A DNA stretch of 64,000 nt from Azorinus chamasolen (GCA_963576725.1 OY755252.1:40862599-40926598); one strand, 5' to 3'; counted from the first letter of the stretch, positions 43,281 to 54,023 are shown. The notes: a model not told the origin generated them from the sequence alone. Numbers and translations are program-made.

Positions 43281-44010
43281 CGAGACTCATCTGTCTGTCA
43301 TACAGGCTTAGCCGTGGTGCGTGTGTGCAAGTGTAGCTAGCTGATCATATCTACATTTTCCTGTAGCCATATTAACATTCTTCACCCATATACACAGTAC
43401 TGTGCCCAGTCAGAGCTTCTCCCCATTCTCCTGTGGTTTTCTTTATTTTCTATATTGCCCAATCAGTTTTTCTTTTAAGCAAATCAGACCCATTTCCACT
43501 TACCACAATTTTAGTTTTTTTCATTTGTTTTGTCATTTTATGTATTTTTTTTATTTTGCTTAAAATGAAGCAATTTCCTTAGCCTGGCAATTGTTCTGTT
43601 ATTGCCACTTCTGTTGTCTTTCTCTTTCGTTTCGTTTGTAACTTCCTGTTGGGCAGAGTATAAGGCATGTGCTAGTTTCATCATTGTCATCTGCATGCGA
43701 GAGCCTCTCTCAGCTTACAAGCTATTGCTACATTCTGCTAACTAGACGGACACCATAGATATTTTAACTGTATAAACTTTGGAAACATCTTCTATGTGCT
43801 TTTATCCCCTCTATTAATCAGACTTTGAGGTGTTCTTTTCTACAAACGCTTTTGTTATTTTATGATGGTTTAATGTATGTTGTTTTAGTATTTAAAGCAA
43901 TTTTACTGCTTGCAGGAGTGGTTGCAGATTCACTGAAAATTTTTGTATGCTAAATAGGTATACCAGAGGCATAGATAAAATGCTTAAATAACCTTTTTGC
44001 AAGAATATGT
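43281..44010 (+). other. Probable 3-prime UTR/intron after B1, repeat-poor
   Basis: About 700 bp of T-rich single-copy-looking sequence, unusual for this MITE-dense window, running up to an HP-E fragment near 43969. The position suggests a B1-specific 3-prime UTR. I found no convincing AATAAA signal, so its end is unknown. Confidence 0.45.
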
Positions 44011-44345
44011 TTAACCCTTTACTCCATAAATATGCTTTTCTACGCCTTTACAACAGAGTAGACCCAGATCAGATGGCTCCTATAGGAGATGTCTGATCAG
44101 GGTCTTCTCTGTTTGCTTGAGAAGTATTATAGATTTGATTATACACTGTCTACCTTTGCCAAACATGTCTGAATTCATGATTTAATTTTACATGAATATT
44201 CATGGAGTAAAGAGTTAAATAACCTCTTTGCAGAAAACCCTATGATATGATCACTGGTTAGAATCGTCTTTTCGAGATGATTCTTAAGGGTGATCATGGC
44301 ATAGGATTGGGTGGAGAGATGTTAGATTATCTATGGCTCCGGGGA
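43969..44345 (-). mobile_element. HP-E split by TTAA-B
   Basis: CCAGAGGCATAGATAAAATG start; hairpin AAACCCTATGATATGATCAC from 44235; ends TTATCTATGGCTCCGG. Confidence 0.75.
44011..44218 (+). mobile_element. TTAA-B MITE nested in HP-E
   Basis: TTAACCCTTTACTCCATAAA to CATGGAGTAAAGAGTTAA; core GATGGCTCCTATAGGAGAT. Confidence 0.92.
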
Positions 44346-44707
44346 TGCTTCTAGTCTGCCATTGTGGCATATAAATGGTGGACTTAACTTGCTAAATACT
44401 ACTAAATGCATTACTTTGAGGTGGTGGATATTCTGTTGGAATTAACTCAAAGGATGAATGCGTTGAGGAGAAGAGAGTTTGTTGTAACATTAATACAGAT
44501 ATGTTTTGAACCATTTATCTATGGCACCCATTGGCATCTTAATTGTGTTTGTTTCGCTCTATGAATTGGGAGTTTTAATGTTTTGTATTAGGTTTTTAAG
44601 TCACCAGATTTTGCTGTTTTTGAGTGTTTTAGTATGCACTAGATGGTTTTTGGAGCTGAATGTAGGATGACTACAGCTGTCGGGATAGATAAGTTTAGAG
44701 AACAACG
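44346..44707. other. Intronic sequence without recognised feature
   Basis: No repeat family or exon-like match seen. Confidence 0.55.
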
Positions 44708-44862
44708 TTAACCCTTTCAGTGTTGAATTGTCAGAGTGGAGCAGTCCATCACTTCAGTGTTTAGCTATTTAGCCCACTCAGTGTGAAAGGATTTTGAATG
44801 GCACACAGTGCAGACCTTGATCAGAGAGCTCCTTTGATCTGGGTATTCACCGTTTGCAAATT
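44708..44862 (+). mobile_element. TTAA-G MITE
   Basis: TTAACCCTTTCAGTGTTGAA start; GTGCAGACCTTGATCAGAG core; right end lost. Confidence 0.7.
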
Positions 44863-45079
44863 ACAAATCAGATTCAATTACAGTCTACACTTTCATCAGG
44901 CAAGAGTTGTTTTTGATAGGTTTACAGAGTATGTTAAATATGTCCTTGTTGAACGTGTTTGGCCTAAGAGAAAAGGAGCTGTTGTGAAAATGTAAGACTT
45001 TGTTGATAATGTTGTCGTAGCATTTTGTAGAATGTTTGGGATTGTGTAGCACAGAGGACCGACCATACAAGACACAATG

Positions 45080-45170
45080 GTGGGCCTAATTAGCTCACTG
45101 GTATAGTGTCAGCCTCCCAATGAGGAGGGTCATAAGTTTGAATTGTAGCAGAGGCTCACACATTCCCATG
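45080..45170 (+). repeat. tRNA-like sequence (SINE head or tRNA relic)
   Basis: TTAGCTCACTGGTATAGTGT resembles a D arm/A box, and GTCATAAGTTTGAATTGTAG a decayed B box (GGTTCGAATCC type), with CCTCCCAATGAGGAGG between. The degenerate B box argues against a functional tRNA. Confidence 0.6.
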
Positions 45171-45214
45171 TTGTATTGTAATACCATAGATAATAAAGGC
45201 ATGCTATTAAAGTG

Positions 45215-45561
45215 GAAAACAATATATGAATATTCATGTAAGAAATAATGACATCATGAATATGACTTAGATGACTTTTTATACTGGCAGCATGAACACA
45301 GGAACACGGTTAACCCTGGTTCCCTGTTCTATGTTTATTACAAATTTCAATACCTACTGAACAGTCATGGACAAAATTGTTATAATGAATTATGGAAGGT
45401 GGAACATGGTAGCCATTTTAGAAAGTAAAGAAACAGATCTTTCAAATTCCAATAGCAAACAGAGCAGACCCTGATCAGACGGCTCCTGTAGGAGCCGTCT
45501 GATCTGGGTCTACTCTGTTTGCAAATGCGTGAAATCACGTTTATATGAGGGAAAGGGTTAA
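45215..45561 (-). mobile_element. TTAA-B left part and TTAA-A MITE
   Basis: B start 45215-45309, then a complete reverse A 45310-45561 with perfect core AGACGGCTCCTGTAGGAGCC. Confidence 0.88.
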
Positions 45562-45589
45562 ATGTGTAAGGTGGAAAACAGTATGTGCA

Positions 45590-45807
45590 TTGATAACCTC
45601 GTGGAGAGGCCTGTTGACACCTGCGTAAACAAAGTATACCCAGATCAGACGACGTCTATTGGAGGAGCTTGATCAGAGTCTGCTCTGTTTGCCAATGCAC
45701 TTACATGTATATCAGTTTCTACTGTGGCCAAAAAGTAGTAACAGTTCAGCTAATAAATATTCATGACATCATTGTTTCTAACATGATTATACATCAGGTA
45801 CAGGGAT
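45590..45807 (+). mobile_element. TTAA-B MITE (decayed)
   Basis: CGTAAACAAAGTATACCCAG to TTATACATCAGGTACAGGG. Confidence 0.65.
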
Positions 45808-45937
45808 GTATATGTATAATCAGCTGTCAGCATTGTTAGTGAGCTTGTTATTATCATGGCAAATAGTTTGAATTCATTAAAAAGATACCCAGCGCCTCGT
45901 CAAGATAGCCTGCACCTCATTAAGATCCAACTTGGTT

Positions 45938-46378
45938 TAACCCTTACCCTAATGAACATTTATGCATGAAATTATCACTTCATCAATATCCATGTACTTA
46001 ATGTTTAACCCTTTCCTCCATAGGCTATTTTTAGACCCAACCTCTTTGAATGAATCTATCCAAAAGGAGCATTTACTAGAGAAAAGGATTTTTTTTTAGA
46101 ATTTTGTAGTTTGAAACCATTTGATAAATAGAGCATTTGCTCCTATAGGAGCAAATGCTCTATTTATCACAATGGTTTCATTGACTTTTACAGAGGCGTA
46201 GAAAGGCATATTTATAGAGGAAAGGGTTAATAAGGTAATTTTGGCATATATAAAAACTAGGATCAGATTTGTTACATGTAGCAAACAGAGTAGAACCACA
46301 CCAGAGGACTCCTACAGGAGCCATCAGATCTGGTACAACTCTGTTTGCAAAGGCATGAAAATGGGGCATGAATAATCA
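45938..46378 (-). mobile_element. TTAA-B split by TTAA-C
   Basis: TTTAACCCTTACCCTAATGA start; core GGACTCCTACAGGAGCC after the insertion. Confidence 0.75.
46005..46230 (-). mobile_element. TTAA-C MITE nested in TTAA-B
   Basis: TTAACCCTTTCCTCCATAGG to GAGGAAAGGGTTAA. Confidence 0.92.
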
Positions 46379-46414
46379 CAAATATTCCTCTTGCTTTCAT
46401 AGACTTCATGTATC

Positions 46415-46667
46415 CTTTTTACTCCATAGATATGCCTTTTAATGCCTTTGCAAACAGAGTAGACCAAGATTATACAGCTGCAGTAGGAACCATTTGATCA
46501 GGATCTGATTCGTTTATCATAGAATGATATAGATCTGATTCTGTAGTTTCTGCCATTGCCAAAATATATTGTATATAAATATTTAATTATCTTAATAAAT
46601 ATTTATTTGGTGTTTTTGGTTTCATAATTTTTATTCTTACATGAATATTCACAGAAAAGAAGATTAA
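46415..46667 (+). mobile_element. TTAA-B MITE
   Basis: TACTCCATAGATATGCC to CAGAAAAGAAGATTAA, sharing TTAA with the next A. Confidence 0.78.
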
Positions 46668-46896
46668 CCCTTTCCTTCGTAGTTATAAATGTGTTTTCAC
46701 ACATTTGCAATCAGAGTAGACCCAGATCAGACATCATGGTCTACTCTGATTGCCAGTAGAATTTGATAGATCTGTTTCTTTACTTTCTAAAATGGTTAAA
46801 ATGTTCCAACTTCCATATTTCATTATAACTAGTTTGCCCATGAATATTCAGTAGGTATTGAAATTTGAAATAAACATAGAAAAGGGAAAGGGTTAA
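46664..46896 (+). mobile_element. TTAA-A MITE, core centre deleted
   Basis: AGACCCAGATCAGACATCAT directly joins GGTCTACTCTGATTGCC; ends intact. Confidence 0.9.
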
Positions 46897-47043
46897 CTGC
46901 CATTTCCCTTATTATATTTGTGCTGAACTCTTTGCACACTTGCTGTTAAACAGTTTTAACTGTTAGGAGATGCAGAGAAATGTGGCGTCTTGTTTGGATT
47001 CAGACTGGTTCACAGAAATAGAGGAAAGAAATTGTGTTAGCTG

Positions 47044-47394
47044 CAGAGCTGTAGATAAAAGAAGTATTTCCTATATTTCTCCTCCGAATTCTATTTTGTC
47101 GGTTCTTTATTGGACTAGCCACTCTGAACAAGGTTGGCTTTGGCGGAGAAATCTGAGATTAACCCATTCCCTCATATTGACGACTTTTGACGACTCTGTA
47201 AAAGTCACTTTGTGAAACCATTGTGATAAATAGAGCATTTGCTCCTATAGGAGCAAATGCTCTATTTATCACAATGGTTTCAAACTACAAAATCCTAAAA
47301 TTTTCCTTTTCTCTAGTTTATATTCAAAGAGGTTGTATCTGAAAATAGCCTATGAGGTAATGGGTTAAGACCAGTACTTTTATCTGTCACTCTG
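47044..47394. mobile_element. E-prime element split by TTAA-C
   Basis: CAGAGCTGTAGATAAAAG to CTTTTATCTGTCACTCTG; GGCTTTGGCGGAGAAATC before the insertion. Confidence 0.8.
47159..47368 (+). mobile_element. TTAA-C MITE nested in E-prime
   Basis: TTAACCCATTCCCTCATATT to GAGGTAATGGGTTAA, perfect core. Confidence 0.93.
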
Positions 47395-47406
47395 TATGCA
47401 TTTTAC

Positions 47407-47654
47407 TGAACCCTTTACTCCATATTCAATGTATACACCTTTACATACAGGGTAGACCCAGGTCAGTTAGCTCCTGTATGGGCTGTCTGGTCAGGGTCTA
47501 CCTTGTTACTTAGGGAATTATACAGGTCTTGTTCTACAGCTTCTGCCTTGACCTAAAATTCATTTGTTCATACACACCATTATAAGATTGAAGCTACATG
47601 TGATTACTATTCATACATATTTCTTTCATGAATATTCATGGAGTAAAGCTTTAA
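47407..47654 (+). mobile_element. TTAA-B MITE
   Basis: TGAACCCTTTACTCCATATT to ATGGAGTAAAGCTTTAA. Confidence 0.82.
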
Positions 47655-47880
47655 TGTGCCAAGAGTAAAGTGCAGATTGGATCCATTGTTAGCCTTGCAC
47701 TCTCTGACAAGCATGTATTAGTCATGTTCATATCTCATGGAATCACTATTAGCCTTCCTCCATTTGCATTCTCTTCATGTACATGTATTTCCCTTCCTGA
47801 CTGGTGAAGTCGGCCAGCAAAATATTGACTGAACCCTTGATTTGATCTTGTTTTATTTTGTTACTGATAAGCCCTCGGAA

Positions 47881-48128
47881 TTAACCCTTTGCCAGATAGA
47901 CACATTTTTAAGTGTTTGCAAACAGAGTAGAACCAGATCAGACAGGCTCCTATCATGGTCTGCTCTGTTTGTTTATAGAATAATAAAGTATGAAATTAAG
48001 ATTTGATATCTACAATTCCAGCATAGATATAAAAAAAAAACTTGTTCATAATACCATTATAGCAAAGCCACCTACTGAATATTCATGCAGTCATTATTTT
48101 TAGCATGAATATTCATCAGGTAAAGGGG
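47881..48128 (+). mobile_element. TTAA-B MITE
   Basis: TTAACCCTTTGCCAGATAGA start; shortened core; CATCAGGTAAAGGGG end. Confidence 0.82.
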
Positions 48129-48305
48129 TTTTGTAACAATACATGTCATATAGAGTACTTAATTTCAGATTGCGTAGTAGAATCAAGTTTGAAATGTTAA
48201 GTACTTAAACTTTATAACCGTTTTCCATTTTATGATCTTATTTGTGATATGCTTTGAAACATGTTTGATATTGACTAATCAATGTGGTGTAGTGTTATTA
48301 AATAT

Positions 48306-48518
48306 TTGTTCACAAATATGCCTTTCTGCACCTTTGAAAACAGAGTAGACCCAGACCAGACAACTCCTATAGGAGCTGTCTGATCAGGGTCTGCAGTGTT
48401 TGTTTATGAAATAATATAGATACAATTCTATAGTTTCTGTTTGGGCCAAAATGTCCTGTGTTCATATAATCTAATAAATATTCATGATGTCATTATTTCT
48501 TACATATTCAACAGGGAA
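48306..48518 (+). mobile_element. TTAA-B MITE (ends lost)
   Basis: Core GACAACTCCTATAGGAGCTG; followed directly by an HP-I fragment (48520-48630). Confidence 0.75.
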
Positions 48519-48519
48519 A

Positions 48520-48630
48520 AGTCTGAGTTCGTTCTCAGGTTTTTGATTGGTCAGATTTGAGCCTTTGGCTCAAATCTGACCAATCAAAAGCTTGAGAACT
48601 CAAATCAGTATTTCTATAAACATGGTCCAA
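48520..48630. mobile_element. HP-I fragment upstream of exon B2
   Basis: TGATTGGTCAGATTTGAGCC / GGCTCAAATCTGACCAATCA perfect hairpin about 150-230 bp before exon B2. Confidence 0.8.
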
Positions 48631-48763
48631 GTGTCAAACAGGGTGAATCCTGAGAGACGAAGAGTGTCAGTGTCTCATCTGGATCCAAACTGTTTGTATA
48701 GGTTAATACAACTTTATAGCTTATTTGTTACTAGTTAATGACCTTATGTATGATATATTTCAG

Positions 48764-48976
48764 CGATACATGAAGGAAGCAGAGAACGAGAGCCACTGCG
48801 ACCTTTTTGACCTCATTTCACTCATGTTGACCTACGAACCCAATGAACGCATCACCGTCAAGAAGGCATTACGTCACCCTTTCTTATCACAGTACTACAC
48901 ATCAACACGGGACAGGTCGCACTTGCTGAAGGACGACGGAGATTCAGCAAACCGTCCAAAGAGCATCAGCAGGTGA
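48764..48976 (+). CDS. CLK alternative terminal exon B2
   Basis: Starts after TGATATATTTCAG, phase 0. It encodes RYMKEAENESHCDLFDLISL, MLTYEPNERITVKKALRHPF, LSQYY, and a short tail ending KSISR with TGA at 48974-48976. LFDLISLMLTYEPNERITV and ALRHPF are subdomain XI and the end of the kinase fold, and are closer than B1 to the usual CLK HPFF ending. It is homologous to B1 over the kinase part and at the last residues, but lacks the long B1 tail. As in B1, the stop sits in AGGTGAC. The preceding 250 bp hold HP-I and TTAA-F fragments. Confidence 0.93.
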   Translation, partial: RYMKEAENESHCDLFDLISLMLTYEPNERITVKKALRHPFLSQYYTSTRDRSHLLKDDGDSANRPKSISR

Positions 48977-49247
48977 CTGGAGACTCGTCCATTATAAACG
49001 GATCTGTATGGAACTGTCCAAGCCAGCTGACACTTGCCTTACACCCTTCGTGAGCTTTGCGTGTGCACACTGTGGACTCTTCAATCTCTGCATGTGAAGT
49101 GGTTCTTCTCATTTTGTAAGGGAAGGCCTTACAATGCTGAAGGGAAGCTTTGTAGTATATATATTACAGTCAGTTTGTCCGTTTGAATCTGTATTCTCTT
49201 TTTTGTTCAAGAAAAGTGAATGCATTTTGTCTTAAATACAAAGTTGA
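48977..49247 (+). other. Probable B2 3-prime UTR
   Basis: Unrepetitive sequence after the B2 stop up to the next MITE at 49248. It starts CTGGAGACTCGTCC, and the sequence after the B1 stop starts CGAGACTCATCT, so the similarity of the duplicated exons may run past their stops. No obvious AATAAA before the MITE. Confidence 0.4.
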
Positions 49248-49482
49248 TTAACCCTGTACCTGGTAAAGACACATTTTTAAGACTTAGCATATGGAGTAGG
49301 ACCAGATCAGACAGCTTCTGTAGTAACTCTAATCTGGGTCTGCTCTGTTTGCATATGGATCTGTTTAAATATGTAATGCCCAAACCTTTCTGTTTAGGCA
49401 GCATTATAAAAAAAAACCTGCAGCCCATGGATATTCATGAAGTGAAATTTTCTTGCATAATTATTCATGAGGTAAAGGGTTT
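49248..49482 (+). mobile_element. TTAA-B MITE
   Basis: TTAACCCTGTACCTGGTAAA to TTCATGAGGTAAAGGGTT. Confidence 0.82.
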
Positions 49483-49714
49483 TACCCCCTGTACCTGACA
49501 GACACATTTTGATGCATTTGCCAGCATTGTAGAACTAGATCAGACAGCTTCTGTAAGAGCCATCTTATCAAGGTCTAATCTGTTTGGAATGAAATAATAT
49601 TGATTTGATACCAAGGCCAAAAACAAAATCATGAATTATTATAAAAAAAATATAAGCTAATGCATATTTATGCTGGATTTATTTTACATGAATATTCATG
49701 AGATAAAGGGTTAA
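49481..49714 (+). mobile_element. TTAA-B MITE, tandem with previous
   Basis: TTTTACCCCCTGTACCTGAC to CATGAGATAAAGGGTTAA; the same subfamily (GTACCTG left end) lies head-to-tail. Confidence 0.82.
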
Positions 49715-49867
49715 AGAAATGAGATTTGCCTCAAGGTAGTGACCTGTTCAATGACGTATTTTAGTGATACAGTTGTAATACTGTACATGTGTGTGTACAT
49801 TGTAGGTTAAACAAATTGGATAAGTAGCAATGAATAGTACATTAGTAGTCTATAGTGCTGTGTAAAT

Positions 49868-50034
49868 CAGGGGCCCAGATAAAATGCATATATTAAACTA
49901 TTTTAAGAATAGCTCCTTTATCTCTCCACCAATCCCTATGTCTCTTCAAGATGATTCTGAAGAGTGGTCACAACATAGGGTTTGGTGGTTAAATGACCAT
50001 TTTGGTATTTGAATACACATTTTTGCTCTGGTAA
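49868..50034 (-). mobile_element. HP-E element, partial hairpin
   Basis: CAGGGGCCCAGATAAAATGC start; AGTGGTCACAACATAGGGTT; one arm shortened. Confidence 0.75.
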
Positions 50035-50044
50035 ATTTACACTT

Positions 50045-50321
50045 TATCTGGTTGAGATGCCTTTTGATGCCTTTTGCAAACAAGAGTAGAGCCAGATCAG
50101 ATTGCTCCTGTAGGAGCTGTTTATCAGGGTCTGCTCTGTTTTCTTATAAAATATCTTAGATCTGACTATATATACTATTTGTCGTAGCAATGTGTTCAGA
50201 TCTAAGATGTTCTATAAGCAAATAAAACAGACCCTGATCAGCAGGTTCTTATAAGAGCCATCTATACTCGGTCTCCTGTTTGCAAAGGAGTTCAAAAGTG
50301 TATCTACGTAGCAAAGGGTTT
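50045..50321. mobile_element. Two TTAA-B halves head to head
   Basis: Plus-orientation core (50060-50160), then reverse-orientation core (50215-50321), sharing CAGATCTAAGAT.. at the junction. Confidence 0.65.
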
Positions 50322-50546
50322 AATATAAAAGCCACTGAAATAGAATTAAAGGTAAAATAACCAGATTTGCACTTTTCAGCGTGGGGATGTTGCAATAATT
50401 AGTAAACCTCATTTTCGTGCTATTCAGATTTCATAGTTTGCAGTTTTGATCAGTATCAGTCATTACTGAGTTTAATGAGACACTGATTATATCCCTTCAC
50501 CTGATGAATATTCATGTAAAACCACCCATTTGGAATATTGCTTAAG

Positions 50547-50815
50547 TTAACCCATTACCTCATAGATTATTTTTAGACCCAACCTCTTTGAATAAATCTA
50601 CCAAAAAGGAGCATTTACTAGAGAAAAGGAAAATGTCAGAATTGTGTAGTATTGAAACCGTTGTGATAAATAGAGCATTTGCTCCTATTTATCACAGTGG
50701 TTTCAAGAAGTGACTTACAGAGGCATAGAAAAGCGTTTTTATGTAGGAAAGGGTTAATGCTAGTAAATGCTCCTTTTCAGTAGATTTATTCAAAGAGGTT
50801 GGGTCTAATAAAAAT
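50547..50815 (-). mobile_element. TTAA-C MITE plus extra half
   Basis: Complete reverse C 50547-50757 with shortened core, followed by GTAAATGCTCCTTTTCAG..GGTTGGGTCTAA of another C. Confidence 0.82.
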
Positions 50816-51212
50816 AGAAGAACTCAATAAGCTTTTAGCTTTCGTTCTAATCCTATAGTGATACTCTGTTGATATCATGATTAATGTATACTTTTTCAAA
50901 TAAAATATGTTTAAACTAATAAAAATAAGAGAACCTGTTTCAGTGGCAAACAGTAGATAATCTGTTACATACTGTGATACAGCAAACAGGGCAGATCCTG
51001 ATCAGATGTGTCTGTCCACAGGATCTCCATCAAGTATAGCGATAACATTTGATCCACTTGCAAACATTGGTAGAGAAAAATGGTCAATGTTAAAGGAAAT
51101 CTAGCATTTAAAATGAATGTCAGAGGAAGAAAATATCTGGTATTTTTTCTTTCCATTCATGTCAGTAATTCAGCTTCACTGACATGTTCAAAAAATCCAA
51201 ATTTGTTATTAT

Positions 51213-51461
51213 TTAACCCTTTCCCTCATATAAACGTGTTTTCACGCATTTGCAAACAGAGTAGACCCAGATCAGATGGCTCCTAAGGAGCCATCTGATC
51301 AGGGTCTGCTCTGTTTGCTAATAGAATTTGATAGATCTGTTTCCTTGCTTTCTAAAATGTTTACAATGTTCCACCTTCCATATTCCTTTATAACTATTTT
51401 GTTAATGAATATTCATTAGGTATGGAAATTTGGCCTAAATACAGAATAGGGAAAGGGTTAA
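51213..51461 (+). mobile_element. TTAA-A MITE
   Basis: Complete; core GATGGCTCCTAAGGAGCCATC. Confidence 0.94.
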
Positions 51462-51592
51462 ACCTTTACCTGATAAGATACAACTTTGCTAACAGAGCAG
51501 ACTTGGATCAATGGCCAAAAGTCCTGTGTACCCTCAGCTAATTAATATTCATGATGTCATTATTACTTACATAGATATTCATCAGGGGAATC
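51458..51592 (+). mobile_element. TTAA-B, internally deleted
   Basis: TTAAACCTTTACCTGATAAG; core lost; ATTAATATTCATGATGTCAT end. Confidence 0.72.
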
Positions 51593-51643
51593 ATTGCTAT
51601 TTTTTGTTTTTAACTGTAGAACAGTAATTACTTAACCTGTGTT

Positions 51644-51887
51644 TTAACCCTTTACTCCATATGTACACCTTTCTACACTTTTGCAAACAGAGTAGACCAA
51701 GATCTGATGGCCCGTGCAGGAGCTGTCTGATCAGGGTCTGCTCTGTTTGCTTATGATGTAATATAGGTATGATTCCACAGTTTCTGCCATGACCACAAAT
51801 TCCAGAATGCACATGCCATTAAAATTCATCCAATAATATGATGATGTCATTATTTCTTATGTGAATATTCATGGAGTAAAGGGTTAA
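51644..51887 (+). mobile_element. TTAA-B MITE
   Basis: Complete, TTAACCCTTTACTCCATATG to GGAGTAAAGGGTTAA. Confidence 0.93.
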
Positions 51888-52194
51888 TGTGTGTTTTAGC
51901 GAAGTCTATATGTACAAGGTGCTATTATAATAAGTGTTTTACTTATATATTCTGGATTGTTTTAATGCAAAGCAGAATTGTGCCTGTGTATTTACCCTGT
52001 TCATTTCTCAGTCATAACACATTACTCAACAAAAAGAAAGATTTTTGCTTGAGTGAAATCAGTTGTTTGAATTTTTTTTTTCCTCCAGAATTGAGGTGTA
52101 TTGTATGAAGGTAACTTTGGAATGGGGTCAACATATTCAGCAAGCTTAAATTATTCTTTAAAAAATTCAACTGTTTCATCGCGCTTCTTTCTTT
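51888..52194. other. Sequence without recognised feature
   Basis: AT-rich, nothing recognised. Confidence 0.5.
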
Positions 52195-52403
52195 TTAACC
52201 CTTTCCGTCATATAAACGCCTTTTCAAGCCTTTGCAAACTGGGTACATCCAGATCAGATGTCTCCTGTATGAACCTCTGCTCTGTTTGCTTCTGGAATTA
52301 TGTAGATCTTGTCTGAACCAAAATTCCCTTGAAAATGTTACATTATAAAAAGTTGCATTGAAGTGAACAGTCATGCATAAATATTCATTAGGGAAAGGGT
52401 TAA
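52195..52403 (+). mobile_element. TTAA-B MITE
   Basis: TTAACCCTTTCCGTCATATA to TTAGGGAAAGGGTTAA; right core arm mostly deleted. Confidence 0.88.
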
Positions 52404-52555
52404 ATAGTTGTCACATTTGAAACATATTCAATGTTACCTGAAGGTATATATCCAATGTTATAGTGTTTTGCTGTGATAAAATGGGTGACGAGCCAAGTTG
52501 TTCCTTTGTACCCGAGTTAGTACACATTTCCCTATAGTCTGTCCCAAAACCTAGT

Positions 52556-53265
52556 CATTACAGTGGAGTCTGTTTACAGAGGAGGCCTCTTAGTAAATGG
52601 ACATTTTGGGTCTTTAATCCTTTACTCCATACATAAGGTTTTCTGCACCTTTGCAAACAGAGTAGACCCAGATCAGACAACTCCTGTAGGAGCTGTCTGA
52701 TCAGGGTCTGCTCTGTTTGCTTATGAAATAATTTAGATATAATTTTACCTTTTCTGCCATGATAAAAAAGTGCATTTGATCCTAATGCTATTATAAAAAT
52801 ACAGTTAATTAATATTCATATATTCGTTATTGTTTCATAAATATTCATGGAATAAAGGGTTAAAGGCAGAATGAAAGTAACACAGAAAACTCATAAAGGA
52901 GTGTTACAGTTAAACCTCTCTAAAGTGACCAGTAGGATTTTCTGTAGTACAAGTACTTAATCCAGCATTAAGCTACCACCTGTCAAATAGACTTTGAATT
53001 ATAGCTCTTTTGAGTGCTTGCTGTACAAAGGATTCCTACTGTACTATAAGAGCAGGTGGTTTCTTAATGCAGAATGAAAGTAATGCAGAAAGCTATGAGA
53101 GTTGTCAGCGCAACTTGTATACTGCATTATGCTACCACTCAGAATGAAACTGGTTGCAGAGGTTTTACTGTATTTCATCCTGCTTTAAGCTACCACCTGT
53201 CTGAAACACATAGAAATACAGTTGTTTTGAATGTTTGCTATAGAGAGGTTTTTATTGTACTCATA
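52556..53265. mobile_element. TA-D complex with nested TTAA-B
   Basis: Several diverged D copies (CAGTGGAGTCTG.., CAGTTAAACCTCTC.., GGTTTTACTGTA at 53162-53173), one of them interrupted by 52614-52863. Confidence 0.65.
52614..52863 (+). mobile_element. TTAA-B MITE nested in TA-D
   Basis: TTAATCCTTTACTCCATACA to GGAATAAAGGGTTAA; core GACAACTCCTGTAGGAGCTG. Confidence 0.92.
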
Positions 53266-53400
53266 GATTGATTTCATTAAGAGTGATTACCACATTGCAG
53301 TGAGAATTATGGCATAACACAGTTAATATGATATTCACTTTATCATGTAATTCACAACAAGCTCTCAGTGGCACTTGCTTGAAAGGATGTGTTTTTCATT

Positions 53401-53720
53401 TAGAGCTGTAGATAAGAGTGGTGTTTACTCTGCCAAACTCTTTCTTTCTGGTATTCATTCAAATCACTTATATGAAGTACCAATAAAGTGGGCCTTTCCA
53501 GATAAGATGCGTAAATTAAAACATTCTCAATAATAGATCCGTCATTTCTCCACCAAACCCTATGTTGTGACCACTCTTTAGAATCATCTTGAGGTGATAA
53601 TTCTGAGGAGTGGTAACAACATTTAAGTATTTGAATACATAACCTATTGCTGTGCTAAGATAGAGTTTGACTGAGAAAAAGAAAAGAAAGAAAGAGAGAT
53701 CAATACCTCTTATCTACATT
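53401..53720. mobile_element. HP-E inside E-prime-like sequence
   Basis: AGAGCTGTAGATAAGAGTGG start (E-prime); HP-E hairpin about 53480-53650; ACCTCTTATCTACATTG near 53705. Confidence 0.65.
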
Positions 53721-53762
53721 GTTATACTCTGTCATTCATCATATATTACTGATATTTTTGTG

Positions 53763-54023
53763 TTAACCCTTTCCCTCATATAAACGTGTTTTCACGCATT
53801 TGCAAACAGAGTAGACCCAGATCAGACGGCTCCTAGAGGAGCCATCTGATCAGGGTCTACTCTGTTTGCTAATAGAATTTGATAGATCTGTTTCTTTGCT
53901 TTCTAAAATGTCTACAATGTTGCATATTGTATACACCTTGCATATTTCTTTATAACTATTGTGTTAATGAATATTCATTAGGTATTGGAATTTGAAATAA
54001 ACATAGAACAGGGAAAGGGTTAC
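53763..54023 (+). mobile_element. TTAA-A MITE
   Basis: Complete with core AGACGGCTCCTAGAGGAGCC; about 20 bp longer than usual in the right half. Confidence 0.92.

Larger units (their letters stand above)
1474..48976 (+). other. CLK/LAMMER kinase gene (3-prime part), overall model
   Basis: Gene-level entry for the exons listed below. CLK kinases phosphorylate SR splicing factors in the nucleus and are themselves controlled by alternative splicing (family knowledge). Joined exons read kinase subdomains II to XI in order: VALK lysine, conserved alphaC Glu, HTDLKPEN catalytic loop, [26 protein letters not shown] (LAMMER box), GRYV, and a C-terminal tail ending ISR or ISKR. All junctions have AG acceptors and GT donors with matching phase. 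The ATP glycine loop and the RS-rich N-terminus must lie upstream of base 1. Introns total more than 45 kb and are largely MITE. Two duplicated exon positions (A1/A2 and B1/B2) give up to four kinase C-lobes. Whether the closest relative is vertebrate CLK2 or another CLK cannot be settled here. Confidence 0.95.

Noticed and set aside
45080..45170. Functional tRNA-Gly gene
   Set aside because: The B box is degenerate and the acceptor stem does not pair.
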